DNA of 5,363 nt from Lawsonibacter sp. (GTDB lineage Bacteria > Bacillota > Clostridia > Oscillospirales > Oscillospiraceae). Every line of letters starts with the position of its first letter. Position 1 is the first letter of the stretch. Positions 4,496 to 5,363 of the stretch are shown piece by piece. Below the pieces are notes generated by a model. It saw only the letters and a program-made list of their open reading frames with translations. It searched no databases and was not told the DNA's origin. The DNA lies in assembly GCA_022798155.1 (NCBI GenBank), contig JAAWLY010000147.1, forward strand, positions 1 to 5,363, given 5' to 3'. Made by a program: the position numbers and the translations under genes.

Positions 4496-5363
4496 ATGGT
4501 AAAGCGTGTATTGATCGCCAACCGGGGGGAGATCGCCCTGCGGATCATCCGGGCCTGCCGGGAGCTGGACATCGAGACGGTGGCGGTCTACTCCCAGGCT
4601 GACGAGAGCTCCCTCCCCGCCCAGCTGGCCACCCAGTCCCTGTGTATCGGCCCGGCCAAGGCGGCGGACAGCTACTTAAATCAGGATGCCATCCTCTCCG
4701 CCGCCCTGGCCACCGGCTGCGACGCCGTCCACCCCGGCTATGGCTTTCTGTCGGAGAATCCGGACTTTGCCGACCGGTGCGTCCAGGCGGGACTGAAATA
4801 CATCGGCCCCTCCGGGGAGGTCATCCGGAAGCTGGGCAGCAAATCCTCCGCCCGCACCCTGGCCCGGAGCGCCGGGGTGCCGGTGGTGCCGGGGTCCGAC
4901 GGGGCGCTGAAGGACCCGCGCCAGGCCCGGAAGCTGGCGGAGGAGGTGGGCTGTCCCGTGCTGCTGAAGGCCTCCGCCGGGGGCGGGGGCCGGGGGATGC
5001 GCCAGGCGGACCGCCCCGAGGACGTGGCCCGGGCCTTTCAAGAGGCCCGGGCCGAAGCGGTGGCCTGCTTTGGCGATGGGGAGCTGTATCTGGAGAAGCT
5101 GGTGGTCAATCCCCGGCACATCGAGTTCCAGATCATGGCGGACACCCAGGGCCATGTGGTCCACCTGGGAGAGCGGGATTGCTCCATCCAGCGCCGCCGG
5201 CAGAAACTGGTGGAGGAATCCCCCTCCCCGGCCCTGACCCCCGAATTGCGGGAGGAGATGGGCCGGGCCGCCGTGGCCGCCGCCCAGGCGGCGGGCTACG
5301 TGGGGGCGGGGACGGTGGAGTTCGTCCTGTCCCCCGAGGGGCGGTTCTACTTTATCGAGATGA
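4496..5363 (+). CDS. accC: Biotin carboxylase subunit of acetyl-CoA carboxylase (3' partial)
   Basis: ATP-dependent carboxylation of biotin on AccB using bicarbonate. The right edge cuts the gene after 289 codons (E. coli AccC has 449), so the end of the ATP-grasp domain and the C-terminal domain are missing. Visible: N-terminal biotin carboxylase domain beginning VLIANRGEIALRIIRAC, HPGYGFLSEN (79-88), and the ATP-grasp domain from about 113. ATP-binding residues by alignment with E. coli: K116, K158, glycine-rich loop GGGGRGM (162-168), E200/K201, H208, K237 and E275. The sequence stops at FYFIEM, just before the family motif NTR-QVEH. One residue is unusual: R235 in QRRRQK, where E. coli has H236 (QRRHQK) and other homologues often have N. 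The gene follows accB after 4 nt, the classic accBC pair. It could in principle be the BC domain of a longer carboxylase, but the context favours AccC. Confidence 0.95.
   Translation, partial: MVKRVLIANRGEIALRIIRACRELDIETVAVYSQADESSLPAQLATQSLCIGPAKAADSYLNQDAILSAALATGCDAVHPGYGFLSENPDFADRCVQAGLKYIGPSGEVIRKLGSKSSARTLARSAGVPVVPGSDGALKDPRQARKLAEEVGCPVLLKASAGGGGRGMRQADRPEDVARAFQEARAEAVACFGDGELYLEKLVVNPRHIEFQIMADTQGHVVHLGERDCSIQRRRQKLVEESPSPALTPELREEMGRAAVAAAQAAGYVGAGTVEFVLSPEGRFYFIEM

Noticed and set aside
4039..4572. Minus strand frame of 177 codons opposite accB
   Set aside because: Shadow of accB and the start of accC; low-complexity product without a domain.
4676..5164. Minus strand frame of 162 codons opposite accC
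   Set aside because: Lies within the conserved ATP-grasp coding sequence; no plausible product.

Overview
The window reads as part of a GC-rich, low-AT3 chromosome from an anaerobic Firmicute (Bacillota), most likely in the Oscillospiraceae/Flavonifractor-like group. This is inferred from strong GGAGG ribosome binding sites, a sigma-A type TTGACT/TATAAT promoter, an O2-sensitive [FeFe]-hydrogenase of clostridial type, and an acpP-accB-accC fatty-acid cluster. The taxon is not proven by the sequence. All supported genes lie on the + strand.

Region 1 (1-3487) is a two-gene redox module. The first gene is cut by the left edge. It encodes a flavoprotein that fuses the C-terminal 4Fe-4S domain of NuoF (without the NADH/FMN-binding part) to a complete GltD/NfnB-like NAD(P)H oxidoreductase with two FAD/NAD(P) Rossmann folds. 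It overlaps by 7 nt a complete [FeFe]-hydrogenase of 579 aa with the full set of accessory clusters (2Fe-2S, His-Cys 4Fe-4S, two 4Fe-4S, H-cluster), laid out like Clostridium pasteurianum CpI. The arrangement matches what HydDB calls group A2 ('glutamate synthase-linked') hydrogenases, whose physiological role is poorly established. The likely job is electron exchange between NAD(P)H, H2 and possibly a third carrier. The NuoF-type cluster would dock on the NuoG-like N-terminus of the hydrogenase.

Region 2 (3488-3826) is intergenic. It holds a GC-rich tail, a small hairpin, a strong intrinsic terminator (perfect 12-bp stem plus T run), then a promoter for the downstream genes. That promoter is framed by two separate inverted repeats: a 14-bp imperfect one across the -35/spacer, and a 12-bp perfect AT-rich one starting at about the transcription start. 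Together they look like a regulated promoter.

Region 3 (3827-5363) is the start of a fatty-acid synthesis operon: acyl carrier protein (acpP, 78 aa), biotin carboxyl carrier protein (accB, 135 aa) and biotin carboxylase (accC, cut by the right edge after 289 codons). Spacings are 20 and 4 nt, each gene has its own Shine-Dalgarno site, and no terminator lies between them. AccB and AccC together carry out the biotin carboxylation half of acetyl-CoA carboxylase, and AcpP carries the growing chains made from the malonyl product. The carboxyltransferase genes (accD/accA) are not in view.
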